DNA from: an uncultured Eubacteriales bacterium
Lineage (GTDB): Bacteria > Bacillota > Clostridia > Oscillospirales > Oscillospiraceae
Length of the DNA stretch: 14,321 bases
Reading direction: 5' to 3'
NCBI GenBank assembly: GCA_900549475.1
Contig: UROF01000043.1
Span: forward strand, 1-14,321
A model generated the notes under the pieces. It was not told the origin of the DNA. It made no database searches and saw nothing but the letters and a program-made list of their open reading frames with translations. Shown one piece after another: positions 6,518-12,733 of this stretch. The position numbers and the translations under genes are program-made. Position 1 is the stretch's first letter. Each line of letters begins with the position of its first letter.

Positions 6518-7630
6518 ATGGCAGAGAAAAAATCGGCGGCTCCCAAGACCGCCGCTCCGGCCAATGACAAGAAATTGGCCATTCAAAGTGCCATGAACCA
6601 AATTGAGAAGATGTACGGAAAAGGCTCCATTATGCGCCTGGGCGATCAGATGGAGCAGATGAATATTGAGACCATCTCTACCGGCTCTCTGGCGCTGGAC
6701 CTGGCGCTGGGGATCGGCGGTGTGCCCAGGGGCCGTATTGTGGAGATCTATGGTCCCGAGTCCTCCGGTAAAACCACCCTGGCCCTCCATATTCTGGCTC
6801 AGGCCCAGAAGCAGGGCGGCGAGGTGGCGTTTGTGGATGCTGAGCATGCGCTGGACCCCTCTTATGCCAGAGCGCTGGGTGTGAATATCGAGGATATGCT
6901 CATTTCCCAGCCGGATACCGGTGAGCAGGCCCTGGAGATCACCGAGGCGCTGGTTCGCTCCGGTGCGGTGGATGTGGTTGTGGTGGACTCCGTGGCTGCC
7001 CTGGTGCCCCGGGCTGAGATCGAGGGTGAGATGGGCGACAGCTATGTGGGCCTTCACGCCCGGCTCATGAGCCAGGCTCTGCGGAAGCTGGCCGGCGCCA
7101 TCAACAAGACCAATTGTATCGTGGTGTTCATTAACCAGCTCCGTGAGAAAGTGGGCGTCATGTACGGCAACCCCGAAGTCACCACCGGTGGCCGGGCTCT
7201 GAAGTTCTATGCCAGTGTCCGTATCGATGTGCGCCGTGTGGAGACCCTGAAGGCCGGCGGCGAGATCATCGGCAACCGCACCCGGGCCAAGGTGGTAAAG
7301 AACAAGATGGCGCCTCCCTTCCGGGAAGCGGAGTTTGACATCATGTACGGTGAGGGCATCAGCCTTCTGGGCGAGCTGCTGGATCTGGGTGTGAAGCTGG
7401 ATCTGGTGCAGAAGTCCGGCTCCTGGTTTGCCATGGGCGAGACCCGTTTGGGACAGGGCCGGGATGCTGCCAAGCAGTACCTGAAGGACAATCCTCAGGT
7501 GGCCGACAGCCTGGAGGCCGCTATCCGTCGGGACTTCTTCAAGCTCATGGGCAATCAGTCCCAGATCGCCGCCAAGGCTGCTGGCCGGGCCGTGGATGTG
7601 TCCGCCGACGACTTCGACGACGCCGATTGA
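6518..7630 (+). CDS. recA: Recombinase RecA
   Basis: A 370-aa ATP-dependent DNA strand-exchange protein that also triggers LexA self-cleavage. ATG 6518 follows AAGGAG (6503-6508) by 9 nt. Seen: N-terminal KMYGKGSIMRLGD; Walker A GPESSGKT (79-86); Walker B region VDVVVVDSVAALVPRAE; L2-region GNPEVTTGGRALKFYASVR; acidic tail DDFDDAD. The N-terminal leader is Ala/Lys-rich and slightly longer than in Bacillus. The 85-bp gap after prmC holds a weak stem (CTCCG/CGGAG) but no SOS box and no convincing promoter, so recA may be read from the promoter at 4388 or from one I cannot see. recX follows. Confidence 0.99.
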   Translation: MAEKKSAAPKTAAPANDKKLAIQSAMNQIEKMYGKGSIMRLGDQMEQMNIETISTGSLALDLALGIGGVPRGRIVEIYGPESSGKTTLALHILAQAQKQGGEVAFVDAEHALDPSYARALGVNIEDMLISQPDTGEQALEITEALVRSGAVDVVVVDSVAALVPRAEIEGEMGDSYVGLHARLMSQALRKLAGAINKTNCIVVFINQLREKVGVMYGNPEVTTGGRALKFYASVRIDVRRVETLKAGGEIIGNRTRAKVVKNKMAPPFREAEFDIMYGEGISLLGELLDLGVKLDLVQKSGSWFAMGETRLGQGRDAAKQYLKDNPQVADSLEAAIRRDFFKLMGNQSQIAAKAAGRAVDVSADDFDDAD

Positions 7631-7644
7631 CATGGGAGTTTCCT

Positions 7645-7848
7645 CTCTTTTTCTTGAAAGAAAAAGAGGCAAAAAGAACTTTTGCGCGAAACGTTGTTTC
7701 GCGTGAGTGAAGTTTTCGGCCGACTTTCTGGGACCTCCGCCGGAGCCTGGCGAAGTGGGGCCGGTGGGCAGAGGGATGCAAAGCTTGTGCCAACGACAAA
7801 AGGCGGCGGGTCCAGGGCAGTGCCCTGGCAGGTTTGGGCGGCGCCCAA
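7645..7848. repeat. Hairpin-rich intergenic element between recA and recX
   Basis: The 247-bp gap contains four strong inverted repeats: CTCTTTTTCTT/AAGAAAAAGAG (7645-7655 with 7658-7668), CGCGAAAC/GTTTCGCG (7685-7692 with 7696-7703), CCAGGGC/GCCCTGG (7812-7818 with 7822-7828) and TTGGGC/GCCCAA (7834-7839 with 7843-7848). None is followed by a clean T-run on either strand, so a simple terminator is not clear. The composition resembles dispersed intergenic repeats in this bacterial group (from memory, not checked). The open frame running through it into recX has no ribosome-binding site and is judged non-coding. Confidence 0.6.
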
Positions 7849-7877
7849 CAGATTATGGTTATGCTGTAGGAGGCGCT

Positions 7878-8498
7878 ATGCGTATCAAGGAGGTCAAGCC
7901 GTCCCAACGGAAAAAGGGTCGGTTTCTGGTGATTCTGGAGGATGGCGATATCCTGCGGATCACGGAGGAGGAGCTGCTGCGCTTCGGCCTTCGCTCCGGT
8001 GAGGAACTGGGGGAGGAGACGCTGGAGGCGCTCCGGAGCAGTGCCAAGACCTCCCAGGTGAAAGCGCAGGCTGCCGGGATGATTGGCCGTCGGGCGCTCT
8101 CCAAATCGGAACTTCAACGCCGCCTGATCCGTGGCGGGGCAGCGGAGGCTGACGCCCAGGCGGCAGCGGATTGGCTGGAGGATATCGGCGCTGTGGATGA
8201 TCCGGCCTATGCCGCCGCGGTGGTCCGGGACTATGGACGCCGGGGATATGGTCCGGCCAGGATCCGGGAAGAGCTGCGCCGCCGGGGTGTGCCCCGGGAA
8301 CTTTGGGAAGTGGCTCTGGAGGAACTGCCTGACAGCGAAGATATTCTGGATGATTTGATCCGCAAGCGCTGCCGGGGAGATCTCTCCGACCCCCGGGAGG
8401 TCAAACGCCTGAGCGACGGCCTGCTGCGCCGGGGATTCTCCTGGAGCCAGGTAAAAGAGGCGCTCAGCCGTTACACGGAGCTTCCCACAGAGGATTAG
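7878..8498 (+). CDS. recX: Regulatory protein RecX
   Basis: A 206-aa RecX-family protein that binds RecA filaments and modulates their activity. ATG 7878 follows TAGGAGG (7867-7873) by 4 nt; the frame extends 57 codons upstream without a site. The C-terminal two thirds carry RecX three-helix repeats: IGRRALSKSELQRRLI followed by WLEDIGAVDDPAYAAAVVRD, GYGPARIREELRRRGV, and RRGFSWSQVKEAL. The N-terminal part (KEVKPSQRKKGRFLVILEDG) is an extension of the type seen in longer Firmicute RecX proteins. Its position right after recA supports the call. A weak terminator hairpin follows. Confidence 0.93.
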   Translation: MRIKEVKPSQRKKGRFLVILEDGDILRITEEELLRFGLRSGEELGEETLEALRSSAKTSQVKAQAAGMIGRRALSKSELQRRLIRGGAAEADAQAAADWLEDIGAVDDPAYAAAVVRDYGRRGYGPARIREELRRRGVPRELWEVALEELPDSEDILDDLIRKRCRGDLSDPREVKRLSDGLLRRGFSWSQVKEALSRYTELPTED

Positions 8499-8504
8499 CG
8501 AAGG

Positions 8505-8531
8505 CCGCTTTGCCCCTGCAAGGCGGATTTT
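8505..8531 (+). terminator. Weak intrinsic terminator after recX
   Basis: CCGCTTTGC (8505-8513) pairs with GCAAGGCGG (8518-8526), with one T-G wobble and a 4-nt loop, followed by ATTTTG. The T-run is short, so termination may be partial. It overlaps the -35 of the rimO promoter. Confidence 0.5.
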
Positions 8532-8538
8532 GTAAGAT
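8510..8538 (+). promoter_or_regulatory. Promoter of the rimO operon
   Basis: TTGCCC (8510-8515), a 17-bp spacer and TAAGAT (8533-8538) fit a sigma-A promoter. Transcription would begin near 8545, leaving a leader of about 88 nt before the rimO TTG. The same -10 hexamer occurs in the promoter at 4388. Confidence 0.5.
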
Positions 8539-8549
8539 AAAAACGGATA

Positions 8550-8624
8550 CCGCCCCGGAGCGCTTTCGCCCTGGGGCGGATAACTGTATGCAGCGCCCCT
8601 GTGGCAGGGGCGGGAAAAAGGAGG
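8550..8624 (+). promoter_or_regulatory. Structured rimO leader with competing helices
   Basis: Four complementary blocks are present: CCGCCCC (8550-8556), GGGGCGG (8573-8579), CGCCCC (8594-8599, part of a perfect 8-bp stem CGCCCCTG/CAGGGGCG at 8594-8601 and 8605-8612) and GGGGCGG (8607-8613). Block 1 can pair with block 2 or 4, and block 3 with block 2 or 4, giving mutually exclusive folds. The last block ends 4 nt before AAGGAGG (8618-8624), the rimO ribosome-binding site. A translational switch is plausible but unproven; no known riboswitch class was recognised. Confidence 0.45.
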
Positions 8625-8632
8625 TGGCCCCA

Positions 8633-9958
8633 TTGGCCATAACGATCCATTTTATATCCCTTGGCTGTGCCAAGAATGTGGTCAACTGTGAGCAGATGAT
8701 GGAGCTGTGCCGTGAGGCGGGCTATGAACTGCGGGAGGACCCGGTAGGCTGCGATGTAGCAGTCATCAACACCTGCGGCTTCCTTTCCAGCGCCAGCGAG
8801 GAGGCCATCGAGAACATTCTGCGGATGGCTGAGCTGAAGAAGGCGGGACAGCTGAAAAAGATCCTGGTCACCGGCTGCATGACCCAGCGTTACCAGGAGG
8901 AGGTCCCCAAGGAACTGCCGGAAGTGGATGGTATTCTGGGTACCGGCAGCTATAAGGACATCGTTTCCGCTGTTGAGGAGGTCATGGCCGGCGGCAGTCC
9001 CCGGTGTTTTGACGATATCAACGCTCCGGTGGACGAGTTTGGCCGGGTGATCACCACACCCCCCTGGTATGCCTACCTGCGGATCGCTGAGGGCTGTGAC
9101 AACTGGTGCGCCTTCTGCATCATTCCCAAGCTTCGGGGCCGCTACCGTAGCCGCCCCATGGACAAGGTGCTGGAGGAGGCAAAGGCGCTGGCGGACCGTG
9201 GCGTGAAGGAACTCATCGTCATTGCCCAGGATATCACCCGCTACGGTACCGACTGGGATGGAGAGAGCCACCTGGCGGAGCTGTTGGAGGAGCTGGTAAA
9301 ACTGCCCTTCCCCTGGATCCGCCTCCACTACCTCTATCCCGAGCGTATTGACGACCATCTGATCGATGTCATTGCCCGGGAGCCCAAGATCCTTAAATAC
9401 CTTGATATTCCCCTCCAGCACTGCAACGATGAGATCCTCCGGCGGATGAACCGTAGGGGAGACAAGGCCTATATCGAGGCCCTGCTGGATAAGCTCCGGG
9501 AGCGGATTCCCGGCCTGGTGCTGCGCACCAGCCTTATCACCGGCCTTCCCGGCGAGGGAGAGGCGGAGTTTGACGAGCTGTGCCAGTTCCTGTGGGACCA
9601 GCGGATGCTGCGGGCAGGCGTATTCCCCTACTCTCCCGAGGATGGGACCCCAGCGGCCAAGATGGAGCGGGTGGACTCCGAGGAGGCAGCCCGCCGGGCG
9701 GAGCTGGTGGTGGATATCCAGTCCCGGATCATGGACGAGTGGAACGAGGAGCGGCAGGGGGACGTCATTACCGTCCTCTGCGAGGGCTTTGACAGCCAGG
9801 CTATGTGTTACACCGGCCGCAGCTATGCCGAGAGCCCGGATGTGGACGGCAAGCTCTACTTCACCGCTGAGGGTGAGGTGGAGGCTGGTACCTTTGTGCC
9901 GGTGCGGATCACCGGCGTCATGGACGGCGAGCTTACCGGGGAACTGGTGGAGGAATGA
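8633..9958 (+). CDS. rimO: Ribosomal protein S12 methylthiotransferase RimO
   Basis: A 441-aa radical-SAM iron-sulfur enzyme that adds a methylthio group to a conserved aspartate of ribosomal protein S12. The start is TTG 8633, 8 nt after AAGGAGG; starting further upstream would give an unrelated 41-residue extension. The N-terminal UPF0004 domain has cluster cysteines C12 (SLGCAKN), C48 (NTCGF) and C82 (TGCM). The radical SAM motif is C155-x3-C159-x2-C162 (EGCDNWCAFCIIP). A TRAM domain forms the last 65 or so residues. The sequence CDNWCAFCIIP-LRGRYRSRP points to RimO rather than the tRNA enzyme MiaB. Its stop overlaps the next gene's start by 4 bp, so the two are translationally coupled. 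Confidence 0.94.
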   Translation: MAITIHFISLGCAKNVVNCEQMMELCREAGYELREDPVGCDVAVINTCGFLSSASEEAIENILRMAELKKAGQLKKILVTGCMTQRYQEEVPKELPEVDGILGTGSYKDIVSAVEEVMAGGSPRCFDDINAPVDEFGRVITTPPWYAYLRIAEGCDNWCAFCIIPKLRGRYRSRPMDKVLEEAKALADRGVKELIVIAQDITRYGTDWDGESHLAELLEELVKLPFPWIRLHYLYPERIDDHLIDVIAREPKILKYLDIPLQHCNDEILRRMNRRGDKAYIEALLDKLRERIPGLVLRTSLITGLPGEGEAEFDELCQFLWDQRMLRAGVFPYSPEDGTPAAKMERVDSEEAARRAELVVDIQSRIMDEWNEERQGDVITVLCEGFDSQAMCYTGRSYAESPDVDGKLYFTAEGEVEAGTFVPVRITGVMDGELTGELVEE

Positions 9959-10521
9959 GCGGGGAGAAGCTGGTATATCACTGCTCTCCCACAGCCGGAA
10001 TCCGGGTGCTGGAGCCTAACGTAACAAAATATTTTGGAAAGCCCCGGCAGGTATGCCTGACGGTCTCCCTGCCCATGGCGCTGTTTTATGGGATAAAGCA
10101 CTTTGAGTATACCTACGGCTACACCCGAGAGGGCGCTATCTACTATATGGAGTATTTTCCCAATGCCCTGGAGAAGCTCTACCGCGGGAAGACCGCCAGC
10201 CTGTACCGCTGTATCCGGCGGTCGGACATGGAGGAGACCGACATTCCCAACGAGTTGATCACAGCCCTGTCGGTGCCGGTGGCGGAGGAGATGGTGGTGC
10301 CTGACGTGTGGGAAGCTCTGCTGGAGCAGGAGCGGATGGGAGCCCTGCGGATCATCCGCTGGCCGGAGGTGAAAACGGAGACCAGAGAGTGGATCCTCCG
10401 GGCGGAGCGGGACACCATTGTGGAGAAGGGGCTTCTCCATGCGGATACCCCATTTGCCCGGTATATGCGGGAGATCTATCCGGAGAGCTGGGCCTTGGCG
10501 GCCAAGGAGGAGCAATCATGA
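9955..10521 (+). CDS. Uncharacterised protein with ADP-ribosyltransferase-like N-terminus
   Basis: A 188-aa soluble protein with no signal or membrane segment. Its ATG overlaps the rimO stop (ATGA, 9955-9958), with GGAGG only 1 nt upstream, so translation probably depends on coupling. Its own stop overlaps the next gene in the same way. I do not recognise an exact family. The layout LVYHCSPTAGIRVLEPNVT (7-25), VCLTVSLPMALFYG (33-46) and VPVAEEMVVPDVWEALLE (107-124) resembles small bacterial proteins beginning LYHGS...LEP with an ADP-ribosyltransferase-like fold. H9, a residue near 43-45 and E111 or E112 would be candidate active-site positions. That comparison is from memory and is inference. 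It could equally be a non-catalytic relative or an unrelated fold. Confidence 0.85.
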   Translation: MSGEKLVYHCSPTAGIRVLEPNVTKYFGKPRQVCLTVSLPMALFYGIKHFEYTYGYTREGAIYYMEYFPNALEKLYRGKTASLYRCIRRSDMEETDIPNELITALSVPVAEEMVVPDVWEALLEQERMGALRIIRWPEVKTETREWILRAERDTIVEKGLLHADTPFARYMREIYPESWALAAKEEQS

Positions 10522-11237
10522 CGGAGCGGATCGCAAGGACGGAGGTTTTCCTCCGGGAGAAGCTGAAGGAGAGTCCCTATTTTGTGGAGCATCCCGAGGC
10601 GGGAGCTTACCGCCTGGAGCACAGCTTCCGGGTGGCCCGGATCGGGGCGGCTATTGCCCGGAAGGAGGGCATGGACGAGGAGCTGATGACCATTGCCTGC
10701 CTTCTCCACGATGTGAGCTACTGCCGGGCGATGCTGGATCAGGACAGCTGGAAGGAGCATGGCCGGGCCTCTGCCCGAATCGCCCGACCCTTCCTGGAGA
10801 GCTTGGGCCTGGAGCCTGCGGCGGTAGGGGAGATGTGCTACGGCATTGCCATCCATGTGGATGATGCGGCAGATTTTCCTGGGGAGCGGACAGCCTTTGC
10901 TGTGACGGTCCAGGACGCTGACAACATTGACCGCTTTGATGCCTACCGCCTCTATGAGACATTGGAGAGCATGTCCTTCAGCAAGCTCTCCCTGGCGGAG
11001 AAAACGGCCCATGTGGAGCGGACCCGCCAGCGGCTGGAGGAGTACCGGGATATGCCCTTTGCCACCGCCGCCGCCACAGAGCTGTGGCGGGAGCGGATCG
11101 GCTTTTATCTGGATTTTTACCGGCGGCTGGGGGAACAATTTTCAGCCAGCGCCGGATTTGAGGAGAGCTTGGCGGCAGCTCCCCTGGACGGCCCTCAGCC
11201 GGACAGCCGCCTGCTGGGCCCTGCCGGCCGATTCTGA
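10518..11237 (+). CDS. HD-domain metal-dependent phosphohydrolase
   Basis: A 239-aa cytoplasmic protein. ATG 10518 overlaps the previous stop by 4 bp and follows AAGGAGG (10504-10510) by 7 nt. The HD metal-binding set is visible: H35 (RLEHSFRVA), H64-D65 (CLLHDVSY), further H81 and H113, and an Asp in QDADNID (132-138). This arrangement fits small HD hydrolases acting on nucleotides or other phosphate esters; the substrate cannot be told. The last 25 or so residues (AAAPLDGPQPDSRLLGPAGRF) are Pro/Ala/Gly-rich and probably disordered. It sits between the ART-like gene and pgsA, 27 bp before the latter's ATG. Confidence 0.88.
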   Translation: MTERIARTEVFLREKLKESPYFVEHPEAGAYRLEHSFRVARIGAAIARKEGMDEELMTIACLLHDVSYCRAMLDQDSWKEHGRASARIARPFLESLGLEPAAVGEMCYGIAIHVDDAADFPGERTAFAVTVQDADNIDRFDAYRLYETLESMSFSKLSLAEKTAHVERTRQRLEEYRDMPFATAAATELWRERIGFYLDFYRRLGEQFSASAGFEESLAAAPLDGPQPDSRLLGPAGRF

Positions 11238-11264
11238 CAGAGAAATAGAAGGAGAACAGATGCT

Positions 11265-11786
11265 ATGAACCTGCCCAATAAGCTGACCCTGCTGCGGATC
11301 ATTATGATCCTGCCGTTCCTGCTGGTGCTGTACCTGGATGTGCCGGGAGCGGCCTATATTGCCTTGGCCATCTTTATTCTGGCCAGCCTGACCGATATGC
11401 TGGATGGAAAGATCGCCCGCAAGCACAATCTGATCACCGATTTCGGCAAATTTGCCGACCCTCTGGCGGACAAAATGCTGGTGACCGCTGCTATGATCTG
11501 GTTCGTGGAGAACGGCCAGATGCCCGGCTGGGCCCTGCTGATCGTGATCCTGCGGGAATTTGCTGTCAGCGGCTTGCGGATGGTGGCCAGCGATAAGGGG
11601 CGGGTCATTGCCGCCGGTTGGTCCGGCAAGGTAAAGACCGCCTCTACCATGGTGTGTATCGTCATTATGTTCCTGCCCATCCCTGCGCCTCTGAACTGGG
11701 CCTGCATCGCGGTGATCGTGGCTACTACCATCTGGTCCGGTGTGGAGTATTTCGTCAAGAATAAGGACTGCCTCAGCGATATGTAA
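11265..11786 (+). CDS. pgsA: CDP-diacylglycerol-glycerol-3-phosphate 3-phosphatidyltransferase
   Basis: A 173-aa integral membrane enzyme that makes phosphatidylglycerol phosphate, the committed step to phosphatidylglycerol and cardiolipin. The CDP-alcohol phosphatidyltransferase signature D-x2-DG-x2-AR-x8-G-x3-D-x3-D is complete: D44, D47, G48, A51, R52, G61, D65, D69. Hydrophobic segments occur at about 10-25, 29-43, 73-85, 86-100 and 125-160. The start at 11265 follows AAGGAG (11249-11254) by 10 nt. A second ATG at 11260, nearer the site and in another frame, reads ATG-CTA-TGA and overlaps it. rimO-pgsA proximity is common in clostridia. A strong terminator follows. Confidence 0.96.
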   Translation: MNLPNKLTLLRIIMILPFLLVLYLDVPGAAYIALAIFILASLTDMLDGKIARKHNLITDFGKFADPLADKMLVTAAMIWFVENGQMPGWALLIVILREFAVSGLRMVASDKGRVIAAGWSGKVKTASTMVCIVIMFLPIPAPLNWACIAVIVATTIWSGVEYFVKNKDCLSDM

Positions 11787-11823
11787 GGTTTTTCCCAAGA
11801 GGCAGAAGCTGCGGAATTATGGA

Positions 11824-11860
11824 AAAAGCGCCGGCGGCCCTATGGGACGCCGGCGCTTTT
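11824..11860. terminator. Bidirectional intrinsic terminator after pgsA
   Basis: A perfect 13-bp stem AAAAGCGCCGGCG (11824-11836) / CGCCGGCGCTTTT (11848-11860) encloses a short inner CCC/GGG helix. The A and T runs at the stem ends make it able to act in both directions; on the + strand it ends the rimO-pgsA unit. Confidence 0.85.
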
Positions 11861-11968
11861 GACACACTTCCCAGGCGGTGTGAGGATTTTGTGGGACACC
11901 AGCGGCCGCAAAAAGTGGCCTGCTGAGTCGTATAAGGGAAATTTGTCTATTTTTGTCCAAAACAACTG

Positions 11969-11997
11969 TTGAAAGAGAAAAGGATTCTTGGCATAAT
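11969..11997 (+). promoter_or_regulatory. Promoter of xpt
   Basis: TTGAAA (11969-11974), exactly 17 bp and CATAAT (11992-11997) form a good sigma-A promoter, with start near 12004 and a leader of about 60 nt. A small palindrome CAACTGTTG (11963-11971) overlaps the -35. Upstream, 11861-11968 holds two weak stems (CACAC/GTGTG; CAGC-GGCC against GGCCTGCTG) and no gene. The conserved purine-riboswitch core is not present in the leader. Confidence 0.65.
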
Positions 11998-12064
11998 AGG
12001 ACGTAAGAACGCCCAGCGCGTAAAATCGATTTATGACGATCAAATGAGAGGATGTGACGATTCG

Positions 12065-12643
12065 ATGCAGCAGCTCAAAGACCGTATTCGCAAGGAGGGC
12101 AAGGTACTGCCCGGCAACATCATCAAGGTGGACGGCTTTTTGAATCACCGGGTGGATACCCGTCTGATGGGGGATATTGCCGACGAATTTGCCAAATACT
12201 TTGATATAGACAATATCACCATGGTTCTTACCGCCGAGGCCAGCGGCATTGCTCTGGCTACGATCTGCGCCCAGAAGTATAATGTCCCGATGGTATTTGC
12301 CAAGAAAGCCAAGAGTGACAACATCGAGGGTGGCCTGTACCAGAGCGAGATCTTCTCCTATACATATAAAAAGAAAGTGACCCAGATCCTCAGCAAGGAG
12401 TGGCTCACGTCCAATGATAAGGTGCTGATCATCGACGACTTTATGGCTAACGGTGAGGCGATCCGCGGTCTGTGCGACCTGGTGAATCAGGCGGGTGCGG
12501 AGCTTATGGGCATCGGCGTAGCAGTGGAGAAGGGCTTCCAGGGCGGCGGTGACCGTCTGCGGGAGGCCGGTTTCAATTATCACGCCCTGGCGGTCATTGA
12601 AAAGGCTGACGAGGACGGTATCATCTTCCGGGATGATGAGTAA
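12065..12643 (+). CDS. xpt: Xanthine phosphoribosyltransferase
   Basis: A 192-aa enzyme converting xanthine and PRPP to XMP in purine salvage; Bacillus Xpt is of nearly the same size. The start is taken as ATG 12065, giving MQQLKDRIRKEG like the known N-terminus. GAGAGGA (12046-12052) lies 12 nt upstream, slightly far. The open frame continues up to a TTG at 11969, but that TTG is the -35 box and those codons precede the transcript start. An in-frame ATG at 12044 has no site. The PRPP-binding signature VLIIDDFMANGEA spans 120-132, with KVDGFLNH (21-28) and the EASGIA loop (58-63) upstream. guaA follows, so XMP made here can pass to GMP. Confidence 0.93.
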   Translation: MQQLKDRIRKEGKVLPGNIIKVDGFLNHRVDTRLMGDIADEFAKYFDIDNITMVLTAEASGIALATICAQKYNVPMVFAKKAKSDNIEGGLYQSEIFSYTYKKKVTQILSKEWLTSNDKVLIIDDFMANGEAIRGLCDLVNQAGAELMGIGVAVEKGFQGGGDRLREAGFNYHALAVIEKADEDGIIFRDDE

Positions 12644-12675
12644 AGCCGGAGCCGGTGATCGTTTCTTCCTCCAGC

Positions 12676-12688
12676 CTTTACTGTAAAG
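12676..12688. other. Short palindrome in the xpt-guaA gap
   Basis: CTTTACTGTAAAG is a perfect 6-bp inverted repeat with a 1-bp centre, about 45 bp before the guaA start. It could be a small operator or chance. No convincing promoter, terminator or purine riboswitch is seen in this 90-bp gap. Confidence 0.3.
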
Positions 12689-12733
12689 AAAACGTGCCCC
12701 CATACCATAAACAAATATGAAGGAGTGACCTTT

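Noticed and set aside
7685..7703. CGAAAC/GTTTCG palindrome as a second LexA box near recA
   Set aside because: The half-sites and 3-bp spacing do not fit GAAC-N4-GTTC, and the site lies downstream of recA.
7707..7877. 57-residue N-terminal extension of RecX
   Set aside because: No ribosome-binding site, runs through hairpin DNA, and has no similarity to the family; the ATG at 7878 has TAGGAGG upstream.
8510..8632. 41-residue N-terminal extension of RimO
   Set aside because: It would start inside the -35 and terminator hairpin. The TTG at 8633 with AAGGAGG gives the normal family length.
10308..10517. 70-residue extension of the HD protein
   Set aside because: It overlaps the ART-like gene in another frame; ATG 10518 has a strong site and a 4-bp overlap with the previous stop.
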